Source: Thiosocius sp963719025 (GTDB taxonomy: Bacteria > Pseudomonadota > Gammaproteobacteria > Chromatiales > Chromatiaceae). Taken from it: a stretch of DNA of 16,446 nucleotides. The position numbers were made by a program, and so were the translations under genes. The notes beneath the pieces were generated by a model. The model had not been told where the DNA came from. It ran no database searches and saw nothing but the letters and a program-made list of their open reading frames with translations. Where the stretch lies: NCBI GenBank assembly GCA_963719025.1, contig CAVRBK010000083.1, forward strand, positions 1 to 16,446, given 5' to 3'. Shown piece after piece: positions 1-7,608 of this stretch (within the stretch, counting starts at the first letter, position 1; the number at the start of each line of letters is the position of its first letter).

Positions 1-1
1 C

Positions 2-532
2 CAGATGGGTGGGATACACGGTTTCGGCGTCGAAAGCATGCAGACGATTGAGGGCGACGGTTGCCGGATCAGCAGCACGCGGATTCGCGAGGCGCTGCAG
101 CAGGGCGATCTCGAGCATGCCGAGCGCTGCCTCGGGCGGCGCTACCGCATCTGCGGGCGGGTGGCGCACGGCCACAAGCGCGGCCGGACCATCGGGTTTC
201 CGACCATGAACGTGCCGTTGCTCCGCCGCTCCACCCCGCTGCGCGGCGTTTACGCGGTGCAGGTCATCGGCTTGCACGAGCACCCGCTGCCGGGTGTGGC
301 CAACATCGGCAACCGGCCGACGCTCGAGGGTGATGACCGGTTCCTGCTCGAGGTGCACCTGTTCGATTTCACCGACGAGGTCTACGGTCGCCAGGTCGAG
401 GTCGATTTCGTCGAACGCATCCGCGACGAGCACAAGTTCGATTCGTTCGAGGCCCTGCGTGAGCAGATTCAGCGCGATGCACTGCGCGCGCGCGCGATTC
501 TCGAATCGGGCGCGCCGCTCGGCTCGGGTTAA
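2..532 (+). CDS. ribF: Bifunctional riboflavin kinase/FAD synthetase, C-terminal part (5' end outside window)
   Basis: RibF makes FMN from riboflavin and ATP and then FAD from FMN and ATP in the cytoplasm. Only the last ~176 codons are here. The reading frame is open from base 2, so the ATG at 5 is internal and not the true start. Visible are the end of the adenylyltransferase domain with the conserved RISSTRIREAL segment (about codons 22-32), then the riboflavin-kinase domain with GRVAHGHKRGRTIGFPT, the GVYAV strand, GVANIGNRPT and the LEVHLFDF strand, all closely matching E. coli RibF. The stop is TAA at 530-532, followed by a 53-bp gap to ileS. ribF directly upstream of ileS is the usual gammaproteobacterial order. 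The N-terminal nucleotide-binding HxGH region lies outside the window. Identification is secure. Confidence 0.95.
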   Translation, partial: QMGGIHGFGVESMQTIEGDGCRISSTRIREALQQGDLEHAERCLGRRYRICGRVAHGHKRGRTIGFPTMNVPLLRRSTPLRGVYAVQVIGLHEHPLPGVANIGNRPTLEGDDRFLLEVHLFDFTDEVYGRQVEVDFVERIRDEHKFDSFEALREQIQRDALRARAILESGAPLGSG

Positions 533-585
533 GGTACGCCTTGGTCGCTGCCACCTATCCACATCAAAATAACGAGTCTTAGTCC

Positions 586-3413
586 GTGAGCAACAATTAC
601 AAGGACACCTTGAACCTGCCGAAGACCGCGTTCCCGATGAAGGCCAACCTGGCCCAGCGCGAGCCGGAGATGCTCAAGCGCTGGGAGGAAGAGGGTCTGT
701 ACCACAAGATCCGCGCGGCCTGCGCCGGGCGGCAGAAGTTCATCCTGCACGACGGACCGCCCTACGCCAACGGCGAGATCCACATCGGCCATGCGGTCAA
801 CAAGGTGCTCAAGGACATCATCGTCAAGAGCCGCACGCTGGCCGGCTTCGATGCGCCCTACGTGCCGGGCTGGGACTGTCACGGCCTGCCGATCGAGTTG
901 CAGGTCGAGAAGAAGGTCGGCAAACCCGGGCAGCAAGGTGAGTGCGGCCGATTTCCGCCAGGCCTGCCGCGACTACGCGATGAAGCAGGTCGACAGGCAG
1001 CGCATCGACTTCAAGCGCCTGGGCGTGCTCGGCGACTGGGAGCAACCCCTACCTGACCATGAATTTCGCCCAGGAGGCGGACATCATCCGCTCGCTCGGG
1101 CGGATCGCCGAGCAGGGTCACATCGCCAAGGGCTCGAAGCCGGTGCACTGGTGCACCGACTGCGGTTCGGCGCTGGCCGAGGCCGAGGTCGAGTACCAGG
1201 ACAAGGAGTCGTTCGCGATCGACGTGCGTTTCACGGCCGTCGACCAGGCGGCGCTTTGCGGCCAGTTTCGAGGCGACCGCCGACGGGCCGGGTGAGGGCG
1301 AGATCGCCGTGGTGATCTGGACCACCACGCCCTGGACCCTGCCGGCCAACCAGGCGGTCGCGCTGAACCCGGACTTCGACTACGTGCTGGTGCAGGTCGG
1401 CGGACGAGCGCCTGATGCTGGCCGAGGGCATGCTCGAGGACGCGATGCAGCGCTGGGGTATCGATGCGTACAGCGTGGTCGGTCGTGCGTCCGGAGCCAG
1501 CGTTCGATCGCCAGATGCTGCAGCATCCCTTCTACGATCGCCAGGTGCCGATCGTGCTCGGCGACCATGTCACCCTCGAGGCCGGTACCGGGGCGGTGCA
1601 TACGGCGCCCGGCCATGGCATGGACGACTTCGTGGTCGGCCAGCGCTATGGCCTGCCGGTCGACAATCCGGTGGCCGGCAACGGCTGCTTCGTGCCGGGT
1701 ACGCCGCTGTTCGAGGGCGAGCACGTGTTCAAGGCCAATCCGCACGTGATCGAGGTGCTGGAAGAGCATGGCGCGCTGATCAGGTCGGCGAAGTTCACGC
1801 ACAGCTACCCGGTGTGCTGGCGCCACAAGACGCCGATCATCTTCCGCGCGACGCCGCAGTGGTTCATCTCGATGCAGCAGAACGGGCTGCGCGATACCGC
1901 GATGGCCGAGATCCAGAAGGTCGCGCTGGACCCCCGACTGGGGCCAGGCGCGTATCGAGGGCATGGTCGAGAACCGGCCGGACTGGTGTATCTCGCGGCA
2001 GCGCACCTGGGGCGTGCCGATCACCTTCTTCGTACACAAGGAGAGCGGCGAACTGCATCCGGATACCGTCGGGCCTGATCGAACAGGTCGCGCAGCGGGT
2101 CGAGCAGAGCGGCATCCAGGCCTGGTTCGATCTCGAGACCGAGGATCTGCTGGGTGACGAGGCCGGACACTACGACAAGGTGCCGGACACGCTCGATGTC
2201 TGGTTCGACTCGGGGGTGACCCATGCCTGCGTGCTCGATCCGCGCGCCGAGCTGCGAGCGCCCGGCCGATCTGTACCTGGAGGGGTCGGATCAGCATCGC
2301 GGCTGGTTCCAGTCCTCGCTGCTGACCTCGGTGGCGATGACCGGTGCACGCGCCCTACAAAGGCGTGCTGACCCACGGCTTCACCGTCGATGCCGATGGC
2401 AAGAAGATGTCCAAGTCCCTTGGCAACGTCGTCGCGCCGCAGTCGGTGATGAAGACGCTCGGCGCCGACATCATCCGCCTGTGGGTGGCGGCCACCGACT
2501 ACCGTGGCGAGATGTCGGTGTCGGACGAGATCCTCAAGCGCACCGCCGATGCCTATCGGCGCATCCGCAACACCACGCGTTTTCTGCTGTCCAACCTCGA
2601 GGGCTTCGACCCGGCGCAACACAGTGTGTCGGCCGACGACATGATCGCCCTCGACCGCTGGGCGGTCGGCCGCGCGAATACGCCTGCAGCAGGAGATTGC
2701 CGCTGCCTACGAGGACTACAACTTCCACCTGATCTACCAGAAGCTGCTCAATTTCTGCGTCGCCGACATGGGCGGCTTCTACCTCGACGTGATCAAGGAT
2801 CGCCAGTACACCACCCGGGCCGACAGCCTGGCGCGGCGCTCCTGCCAGACCGCGATGTTCCATATCGTCGAGGCCATGGTGCGCTGGATGGCACCGGTGT
2901 TGAGTTTTACCGCGGACGAGGTCTGGGGTTTCATGCCCGGCGAGCGTGATGAATCGGTGTTCATGGCGACCTGGTACGACGGCCTGTTCGAGCCGCGTGC
3001 GGCGCTGCTGGACGATGCGGCCTGGGCGAGGGTGCTTGCGGTCAAAGACCGCCGTGGCCAAGCGCCTTGAACTGATGCGCAAGGATGGTGGCATCGGCTC
3101 GTCACTCGATGCCGAGGTCACGCTGTATTGCGATGCGCCGCTGCTGGACCTGCTCGGGCGACTTGGCGACGAACTGCGGTTTGTCCTGATCACCTCTTAT
3201 GCGACGATCGCCCCGCTGGACGCGGCCCCGGCCGATGCGGTCGATACTGAGGTCGACGGTTTGCAGGTGAGCGCGAGCGCCAGTGCGCATGCCAAGTGTC
3301 CGCGCTGCTGGCACCATCGCGAAGATGTCGGTAGCAGCAGCGAACATCCGGAACTGTGCGGTCGCTGTGTCGACAATATCGATGGTACCGGCGAGACCAG
3401 GCACTTCGCCTGA
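586..3413 (+). CDS. ileS: Isoleucyl-tRNA synthetase, full length but with eleven +1 frameshifts
   Basis: Class I aminoacyl-tRNA synthetase that charges tRNA(Ile) in the cytoplasm. The GTG at 586 was chosen because it opens the conserved N-terminus (MSNNYKDTLNLPKTAFPMK). Homology then continues to TGA 3411-3413, but the frame moves +1 eleven times, near 932, 1045, 1255, 1403, 1482, 1933, 2072, 2255, 2345, 2680 and 3044. Removing eleven bases leaves 939 codons (938 aa plus stop), the same size as E. coli IleS (938 aa). Landmarks are GPPYANGEIHIGH (HIGH motif, ~770-795), WDCHGLPIE, the editing-domain segment GTGAVHTAPGHG (~1585-1620), the WCISRQRTWGVP block (~1985), DGKKMSKSLGN (KMSKS, ~2395-2430) and a C-terminal zinc finger CPRCWH...CGRC (~3298-3367). 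Each shift fits a homopolymer run lengthened by one base. Since ileS is essential, sequencing or consensus error is the likely cause. It is followed by a metallo-hydrolase gene rather than the usual lspA. Confidence 0.93.
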
Positions 3414-3424
3414 TGGGTGCTGCA

Positions 3425-3471
3425 GCCGGCAGCCATAGCCGGCGATGCTGGGGCCTTTGCTTTGAGGCCCC
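3425..3471 (+). terminator. Two short GC-rich hairpins after ileS, possible weak terminator
   Basis: Two inverted repeats lie just after the ileS stop. GCCGGC (3425-3430) pairs with GCCGGC (3438-3443) across a 7-nt loop. GGGGCC (3450-3455) pairs with GGCCCC (3466-3471) across a 10-nt loop. No uridine tract follows the second stem (only CTGATTTGAG), so intrinsic termination is not clearly supported. The hairpins could equally be an attenuating or RNA-stability structure between ileS and the next gene. Confidence 0.3.
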
Positions 3472-3540
3472 TGATTTGAGGCTTTGGGCGTCGCCGTGCC
3501 TTGCATTATTTACTCGCGGTGCGAGAAAGGGAGAGCATGA

Positions 3541-4950
3541 ATGGAGATCCTGCATCACGGTGCGGTCGGTGGGGTCACCGGTTCCTGTCACGAACTGCGG
3601 GTCGATGACGACAACGCGATTCTGATCGATTGCGGCCTGTTCCAGGGCGCGGAGACCTCCGGCAAGGGCGCCAATGCCGACAGCCTCGCGATCGAGTTCC
3701 CGCTCGACGCGGTCAAGGCCCTGATCGTTACCCATGTGCACATCGATCATGTCGGCCGCATCCCCTACCTGCTGGCCGCCGGTTTCAGCGGCCCGATCTA
3801 CTGTTCGCAGCCGTCGGCGCGCCTGTTGCCCGTCGTGCTCGAGGACGCGCTGAAGATCGGGGTGACCCGCAACAAGGCGCTGATCAGGCGTGTGATGGCG
3901 CATCTGAAACGCATGATACGGCCGCTGCCCTACGGCCGGTGGCAGGATATCCCTGTCGATGGCGGCACCCCGCTGGCGGTGCAGTTCCGCCGCGCCGGCC
4001 ATATCCTGGGTTCGGCCTGGGTGGAGTGTCGGGTCGGCGAGGCCGCGGATGCGCAACATGTCATTTTCTCCGGCGACCTCGGCAATACCGATACCCCGTT
4101 GCTGATGCCCCCCGATCAGCCCGAGGGATGCGACCTGCTGGTGATGGAAAGCACCTACGGCGACCGCAATCATGCCGGGCGGGGTGAGCGTGTACAGGCG
4201 TTGGAAGAGGTATTGCGCGAGGCCCTGCGTGACCGCGGCACGGTGTTGATTCCGGCATTCAGTATCGGGCGCACCCAGGAGCTGCTGTACGAACTCGAAG
4301 ACATCCTGCACCGCAACGGCGGCGCCGAGGCGGCCGACGGGCTGGCGTGGAACGATGTCGAGATCATCCTGGATTCGCCGATGGCGGCAAAGTTTACCGA
4401 GCTGTATCGCGAGCTGCGCCCGTTTTGGGATGAAGAGTCCAAGACCCGTATTGCCGAGGGTCGACATCCACTCAACTTCGAGCAGTTGACCACCATCGAC
4501 AGTCACCAGGATCACATGGGTATCGTCAACTACCTCGCCCGCAGCGGTCGTCCGACCATCGTGCTGGCGGCCAGCGGCATGTGCGCCGGTGGGCGCATCG
4601 TCAATTATCTGAAGGCTATGGTGGGGGATCCGAAGAACGACATCCTGTTCGTCGGTTACCAGGCGAGAGGCACCGCCGGCAGGACGATTCAGCAATACGG
4701 GCCGCGCGGTGGCTACGTTGAATGGGATGGCGAGCGCTTCGATATCCGTGCCAGGATCCACACCATCTCCGGCTATTCGGCACACGCCGATCAGCACGGC
4801 CTGGTCGAGTTTGTACAGGGCATGCGGCGCAGGCCGGCGGCGGTCCGGCTGATCCATGGTGACCCGGAGGCCAGTGAGGTGCTGGCGCAGATCCTGCGCA
4901 AAATCGTGCCCGATACCCAGGTCGCTCAATCTGCCGCGTCTGATTCCTGA
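3541..4950 (+). CDS. MBL-fold/beta-CASP metallo-hydrolase, RNA-processing exonuclease type
   Basis: Intact 469-aa cytoplasmic protein of the metallo-beta-lactamase superfamily with a beta-CASP insertion and a C-terminal RMMBL segment. This architecture is found in CPSF-73-like RNA nucleases and their bacterial relatives. Visible motifs are HVHIDH at residues 65-70 (HxHxDH zinc ligands), H154 in RRAGHILGSA, D179 in SGDLG, ESTYGDR at 203-209, the beta-CASP block SGMCAGGR at 345-352, GYSAHADQ at 411-418 (H415) and H439 in LIHGDPEA. All expected metal ligands are present and the length is normal for the family. Start: the ATG at 3541 lies 5 nt after GAGAAAGGGAGAG, a good ribosome-binding site. 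The overlapping ATG at 3537 is out of frame. No frameshifts occur, unlike ileS just upstream. The substrate (mRNA, rRNA or other) cannot be told from sequence. Confidence 0.88.
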   Translation: MEILHHGAVGGVTGSCHELRVDDDNAILIDCGLFQGAETSGKGANADSLAIEFPLDAVKALIVTHVHIDHVGRIPYLLAAGFSGPIYCSQPSARLLPVVLEDALKIGVTRNKALIRRVMAHLKRMIRPLPYGRWQDIPVDGGTPLAVQFRRAGHILGSAWVECRVGEAADAQHVIFSGDLGNTDTPLLMPPDQPEGCDLLVMESTYGDRNHAGRGERVQALEEVLREALRDRGTVLIPAFSIGRTQELLYELEDILHRNGGAEAADGLAWNDVEIILDSPMAAKFTELYRELRPFWDEESKTRIAEGRHPLNFEQLTTIDSHQDHMGIVNYLARSGRPTIVLAASGMCAGGRIVNYLKAMVGDPKNDILFVGYQARGTAGRTIQQYGPRGGYVEWDGERFDIRARIHTISGYSAHADQHGLVEFVQGMRRRPAAVRLIHGDPEASEVLAQILRKIVPDTQVAQSAASDS

Positions 4951-5002
4951 GACGCGCCTGGCCCTGTTCTGCCGACATCGTTTCGGGCCTCGCCAACGGC
5001 GC

Positions 5003-5032
5003 ACCGGCGCGCTGCCTGCCGGTAAAGTTTTT
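5003..5032 (+). terminator. Possible intrinsic terminator of the MBL-hydrolase gene
   Basis: ACCGGC (5003-5008) and GCCGGT (5018-5023) form a 6-bp stem with a 9-nt loop. After AAAG comes a run of five T (5028-5032). The T run is offset by four bases from the stem, so it is only a weak terminator candidate. It overlaps the -35 element of the promoter call at 5023-5049, and the T run may owe its presence to that promoter. Confidence 0.3.
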
Positions 5033-5049
5033 CGCCTTGCAGCCGCTTT
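5023..5049 (+). promoter_or_regulatory. Sigma-28 (FliA) flagellar-class promoter of the chemoreceptor gene
   Basis: TAAAGTTT (5023-5030), an 11-bp spacer, and GCCGCTTT (5042-5049). The known sigma-28 consensus is TAAAGTTT-N11-GCCGATAA. The -35 half is identical, the spacer is exact and the -10 half keeps GCCG and the following T, giving 13 of 16 matches. The predicted start of transcription near 5056 would give a leader of about 88 nt before the chemoreceptor ATG at 5144. FliA control is what is known for many chemoreceptor genes, so motif and gene function agree. This implies a flagellated organism. Confidence 0.75.
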
Positions 5050-5143
5050 GTCTTGCACTCGATGGCGGGTTTGGGATGCCGCCTTTCCTGAAAGCGTCAG
5101 GGACTGAGCGCTGGTCGCGCGACGAATAAGCTGGAAAAGAACG

Positions 5144-7036
5144 ATGTCAGTCAAGTTGAAAATGCTTGTTGCGACCTGCCTGGTCCTCGGCCTGCTGTTG
5201 CTCCTGGGGGTGATGCTCAACCTGAAGCTGGCTGCCTACGATGTCCTCCGGGACAGTCGCCTCCTGAGCGCGCAACTGGAGGCCGGGCTGCTCAATCTGC
5301 AGCTGCAGGAAAAGGCGTTCCTCGTGAGTTCGGATCCGCGACACGTCGAGGGCTTTCGCACCGCACGGGTCGCGATGGACGAGGTGTTGAGCAGTCTGGG
5401 TACGCGACTGGAAGGGCTGGGTATCGAAAGTGCCGGGCTGAAGACGGCGCATGCGCAGGTCGCCAGTTATAGCGAGCGGTTCCTCGCCCTGGTTGAAGCC
5501 GGGCAGCAAAGGGCTGGTTCTGCAGCCGATAGCGCTGATCAGATCGATCGGCAATTCGCGGCATTGCAGCAGGTGCTTGGTGAGGCCATCGCGCATGCCG
5601 AGGCGTCATGGAGGAGCGGGCTGTTCGTGATCCTGGTGATTACGGCCATCGGCATTCTCGCCACCCTGCTCTTGCTTGGTCGCTCGATCGTGCGCCGGAC
5701 CAATGCCGTGATCGCAACTATGCATGACGTCGTCAATGACGATGGCGACCTCACCCGGCGCCTGGACGAGGGCGGTCGCGACGAATTCGCCCGCCTTGGT
5801 GGCACCTTCAACCTGTTCGCGAAAAACATCCACGATACCCTGAGGCGGCTTGCGGAGCTGACGCTGACGCTGAGTGCCACCGGCAACGACGTCGCTGCTG
5901 CAGCAGAATCGACCGACCGGAGAATGCATCAACTGGGCGAGAACACGCGGACCGTGGTTGTTGCGACAGAAGAGCTGGCGGCCACTGCGCGCGAGGTCGC
6001 GGCGAATGCCAGCCTGGTATCGAGTGCGGCGCAGGCGGCAGATGAGTTGGCCGCCGCCGGTCACGATACGGTCGAGCAGAGTGTGCAGGCAATCAATTCT
6101 TTTGCCCGCGAGTTTGCCGAGGCCGGCAAGACCATCGACGAGTTGCAGGGCGAGACGGATAACATCGGGACTATCCTCGAGGTTATCCGCGGGATCGCCG
6201 AGCAGACCAACCTGCTGGCCCTGAATGCCGCGATCGAGGCGGCCCGCGCGGGTGAACAGGGGCGAGGCTTCGCGGTCGTCGCGGACGAGGTACGCACGCT
6301 GGCGCGCCGCTCGCAGGAATCGACCGATGAGATCGAGGGCCTGATCACCCGGCTGCAGGACAAGGCGGCATCCGCGGTGAAGCTGATTCAGCACGGCCAT
6401 GAAAGGATATCGGCGACCGTGGACCTGGCCGGGCAGGCCGGCGGCGCCTTGTCACAGATCACCGAGTCTGTCGGCTCGATCAACGGGATGACCCTGCAGA
6501 TCGCGACCGCAGCCGAGCAACAGTCTGCGGTGGTGGCTGACATCTCGAACAATGTCGTGGAAATCGATGAATTGGCCCGCTCAACCGGGAGCGGTGCCGA
6601 TAGCACGAGTACGTCGACCGCACGATTGGCAGAGGCGATGGCCGAAGTCACCGGGGAATTGCGACGTTTCCATTTCGAGAACGACGAGCAACTGATCCTG
6701 GCGCTGGCCCGGTCGGCGCATCTCAACTGGAAGCAGCGTCTGCGTGAATTTCTCGATGGTCATGCCACCCTGAGCCGGGAGAAGGTGTCGTCGCACAAGC
6801 ACTGTGATCTCGGCGAGTGGTACTACGCGAATGGCATGGCGCGTTTCGGCGAGATGCACGAGTTCCGTGCGATCGAGGAGCCGCATGAACAGATCCATCG
6901 GGAGATTCTGCGGGTCGTCGAATTGCACGAGGGTGGCGACGAGTTCGCCGCTGAACAGGGACTCTCGCGGGTCATGGCCCTGTCCGACGAGATTGTGCAA
7001 AAGATCGATGCCCTGGCCAGTGCGGTCCGGCGCTGA
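5144..7036 (+). CDS. Methyl-accepting chemotaxis protein with C-terminal zinc-binding CZB domain
   Basis: Intact 630-aa inner-membrane chemoreceptor that controls a CheA/CheW array. Order of parts: short N-terminus, TM1 at about 8-29, a helical periplasmic sensor of ~125 residues (four-helix-bundle size), TM2 at about 158-179, HAMP (~180-235), the cytoplasmic coiled-coil signalling domain with its hairpin tip at 351-384 (IAEQTNLLALNAAIEAARAG and following), and a CZB domain at about 520-625. The canonical CZB motif is complete: H526-x2-W529, 24 residues, C554-x-L-G-x-W559, 21 residues, H581-x3-H585, giving a 3-His/1-Cys zinc site. CZB domains of known receptors sense cytosolic zinc or thiol-oxidising chemicals through this cysteine. 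The ATG at 5144 follows GGAAAAGAACG and is preceded by a FliA-type promoter. The ligand of the periplasmic domain is unknown. Confidence 0.93.
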   Translation: MSVKLKMLVATCLVLGLLLLLGVMLNLKLAAYDVLRDSRLLSAQLEAGLLNLQLQEKAFLVSSDPRHVEGFRTARVAMDEVLSSLGTRLEGLGIESAGLKTAHAQVASYSERFLALVEAGQQRAGSAADSADQIDRQFAALQQVLGEAIAHAEASWRSGLFVILVITAIGILATLLLLGRSIVRRTNAVIATMHDVVNDDGDLTRRLDEGGRDEFARLGGTFNLFAKNIHDTLRRLAELTLTLSATGNDVAAAAESTDRRMHQLGENTRTVVVATEELAATAREVAANASLVSSAAQAADELAAAGHDTVEQSVQAINSFAREFAEAGKTIDELQGETDNIGTILEVIRGIAEQTNLLALNAAIEAARAGEQGRGFAVVADEVRTLARRSQESTDEIEGLITRLQDKAASAVKLIQHGHERISATVDLAGQAGGALSQITESVGSINGMTLQIATAAEQQSAVVADISNNVVEIDELARSTGSGADSTSTSTARLAEAMAEVTGELRRFHFENDEQLILALARSAHLNWKQRLREFLDGHATLSREKVSSHKHCDLGEWYYANGMARFGEMHEFRAIEEPHEQIHREILRVVELHEGGDEFAAEQGLSRVMALSDEIVQKIDALASAVRR

Positions 7037-7069
7037 CCCGGACCCCGACTTCGGCCGCTTGGCCCATTA

Positions 7070-7324
7070 CTAGGGCTGTTCGGTCCCTGCGTCGACATCC
7101 TCGAACGGCAGCTCAAGATACTTCGCCGATACCGCAAACAGGTAGTACGGCTCGTACGAGCGCCAATTCAAATAGGCACTGATCTCGCGCTCCATCGTCT
7201 GGCTGGGGGCGTTACCGCTGTTCGAGAGGTCGCCGTTCACCAAGGGTTCGAGTGACTGCCCCGATGCGGTCACGGTGGTGGCGATCAGCGCGAGCGCTGC
7301 GGCCAGAAGGTATTTTCCAAACAT
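7070..7324 (-). CDS. Small exported protein, unknown function
   Basis: 84-aa open frame on the minus strand. The first ~20 residues form a plain Sec signal peptide (MFGKYLLAAALALIATTVTA, with a likely cleavage near the TASG region), leaving a mature protein of about 60 residues with no cysteine, no further membrane segment and an aromatic patch (NWRSYEPYYLF). A GGAG ribosome-binding site lies 7 nt before the ATG and an AT-rich leader precedes it, both typical of a real gene. It converges on the chemoreceptor gene with a 33-bp gap. I do not recognise a family. The signal peptide and ribosome-binding site make a real gene likelier than a chance frame. Confidence 0.6.
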   Translation of the reverse strand: MFGKYLLAAALALIATTVTASGQSLEPLVNGDLSNSGNAPSQTMEREISAYLNWRSYEPYYLFAVSAKYLELPFEDVDAGTEQP

Positions 7325-7608
7325 GCTACTGCTCCGTTTGAAATGTGGTTATTTATTCGACAATGCTAATATTCGAATGTTCCAGCAGAAATGAAAAACA
7401 TCAATATTTCAACGATATAGGTTAATTTGGATGTTCCTCCGCGGCGCTGTTAAGCCCCGGAAACGGGCAGCAGGCCTTTGCGGGTTCCAGCTTGCGCCAC
7501 CGATTTGTCGCGTGACCCACACATTGCGGCGGCCGGCGGCGAGCGTGGGCGGCATGCCGGGTTAGAATGGCACGGTAAACCCTCCGCTTTTCGCTGCCCG
7601 AGACCCCC
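7325..7608. other. Divergent intergenic region, AT-rich in its first half
   Basis: This 284-bp gap lies between the small exported protein (leftward) and the MscS-type channel (rightward). Bases 7335-7435 are clearly AT-richer than the rest of the window, as expected for a promoter region, and contain repeated ATTCGA/ATTCGAAT elements (around 7356 and 7371). A TAGAAT -10-like hexamer sits at 7563-7568, 41 bp before the channel ATG, but without a convincing -35. I could not place a promoter with confidence. Confidence 0.3.

Noticed and set aside
586..3413. Programmed ribosomal frameshifting or recent pseudogenisation of ileS
   Set aside because: Eleven same-sign shifts at unrelated short runs, without slippery heptamers or conserved stimulators, in an essential gene, with neighbouring genes intact. 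Sequencing error explains this better.
3190..5220. 676-codon open frame on the minus strand opposite the MBL-hydrolase gene
   Set aside because: It is the antisense shadow of a GC-rich gene; the plus strand encodes all catalytic motifs of the metallo-hydrolase, and the minus translation shows no domain or signal.
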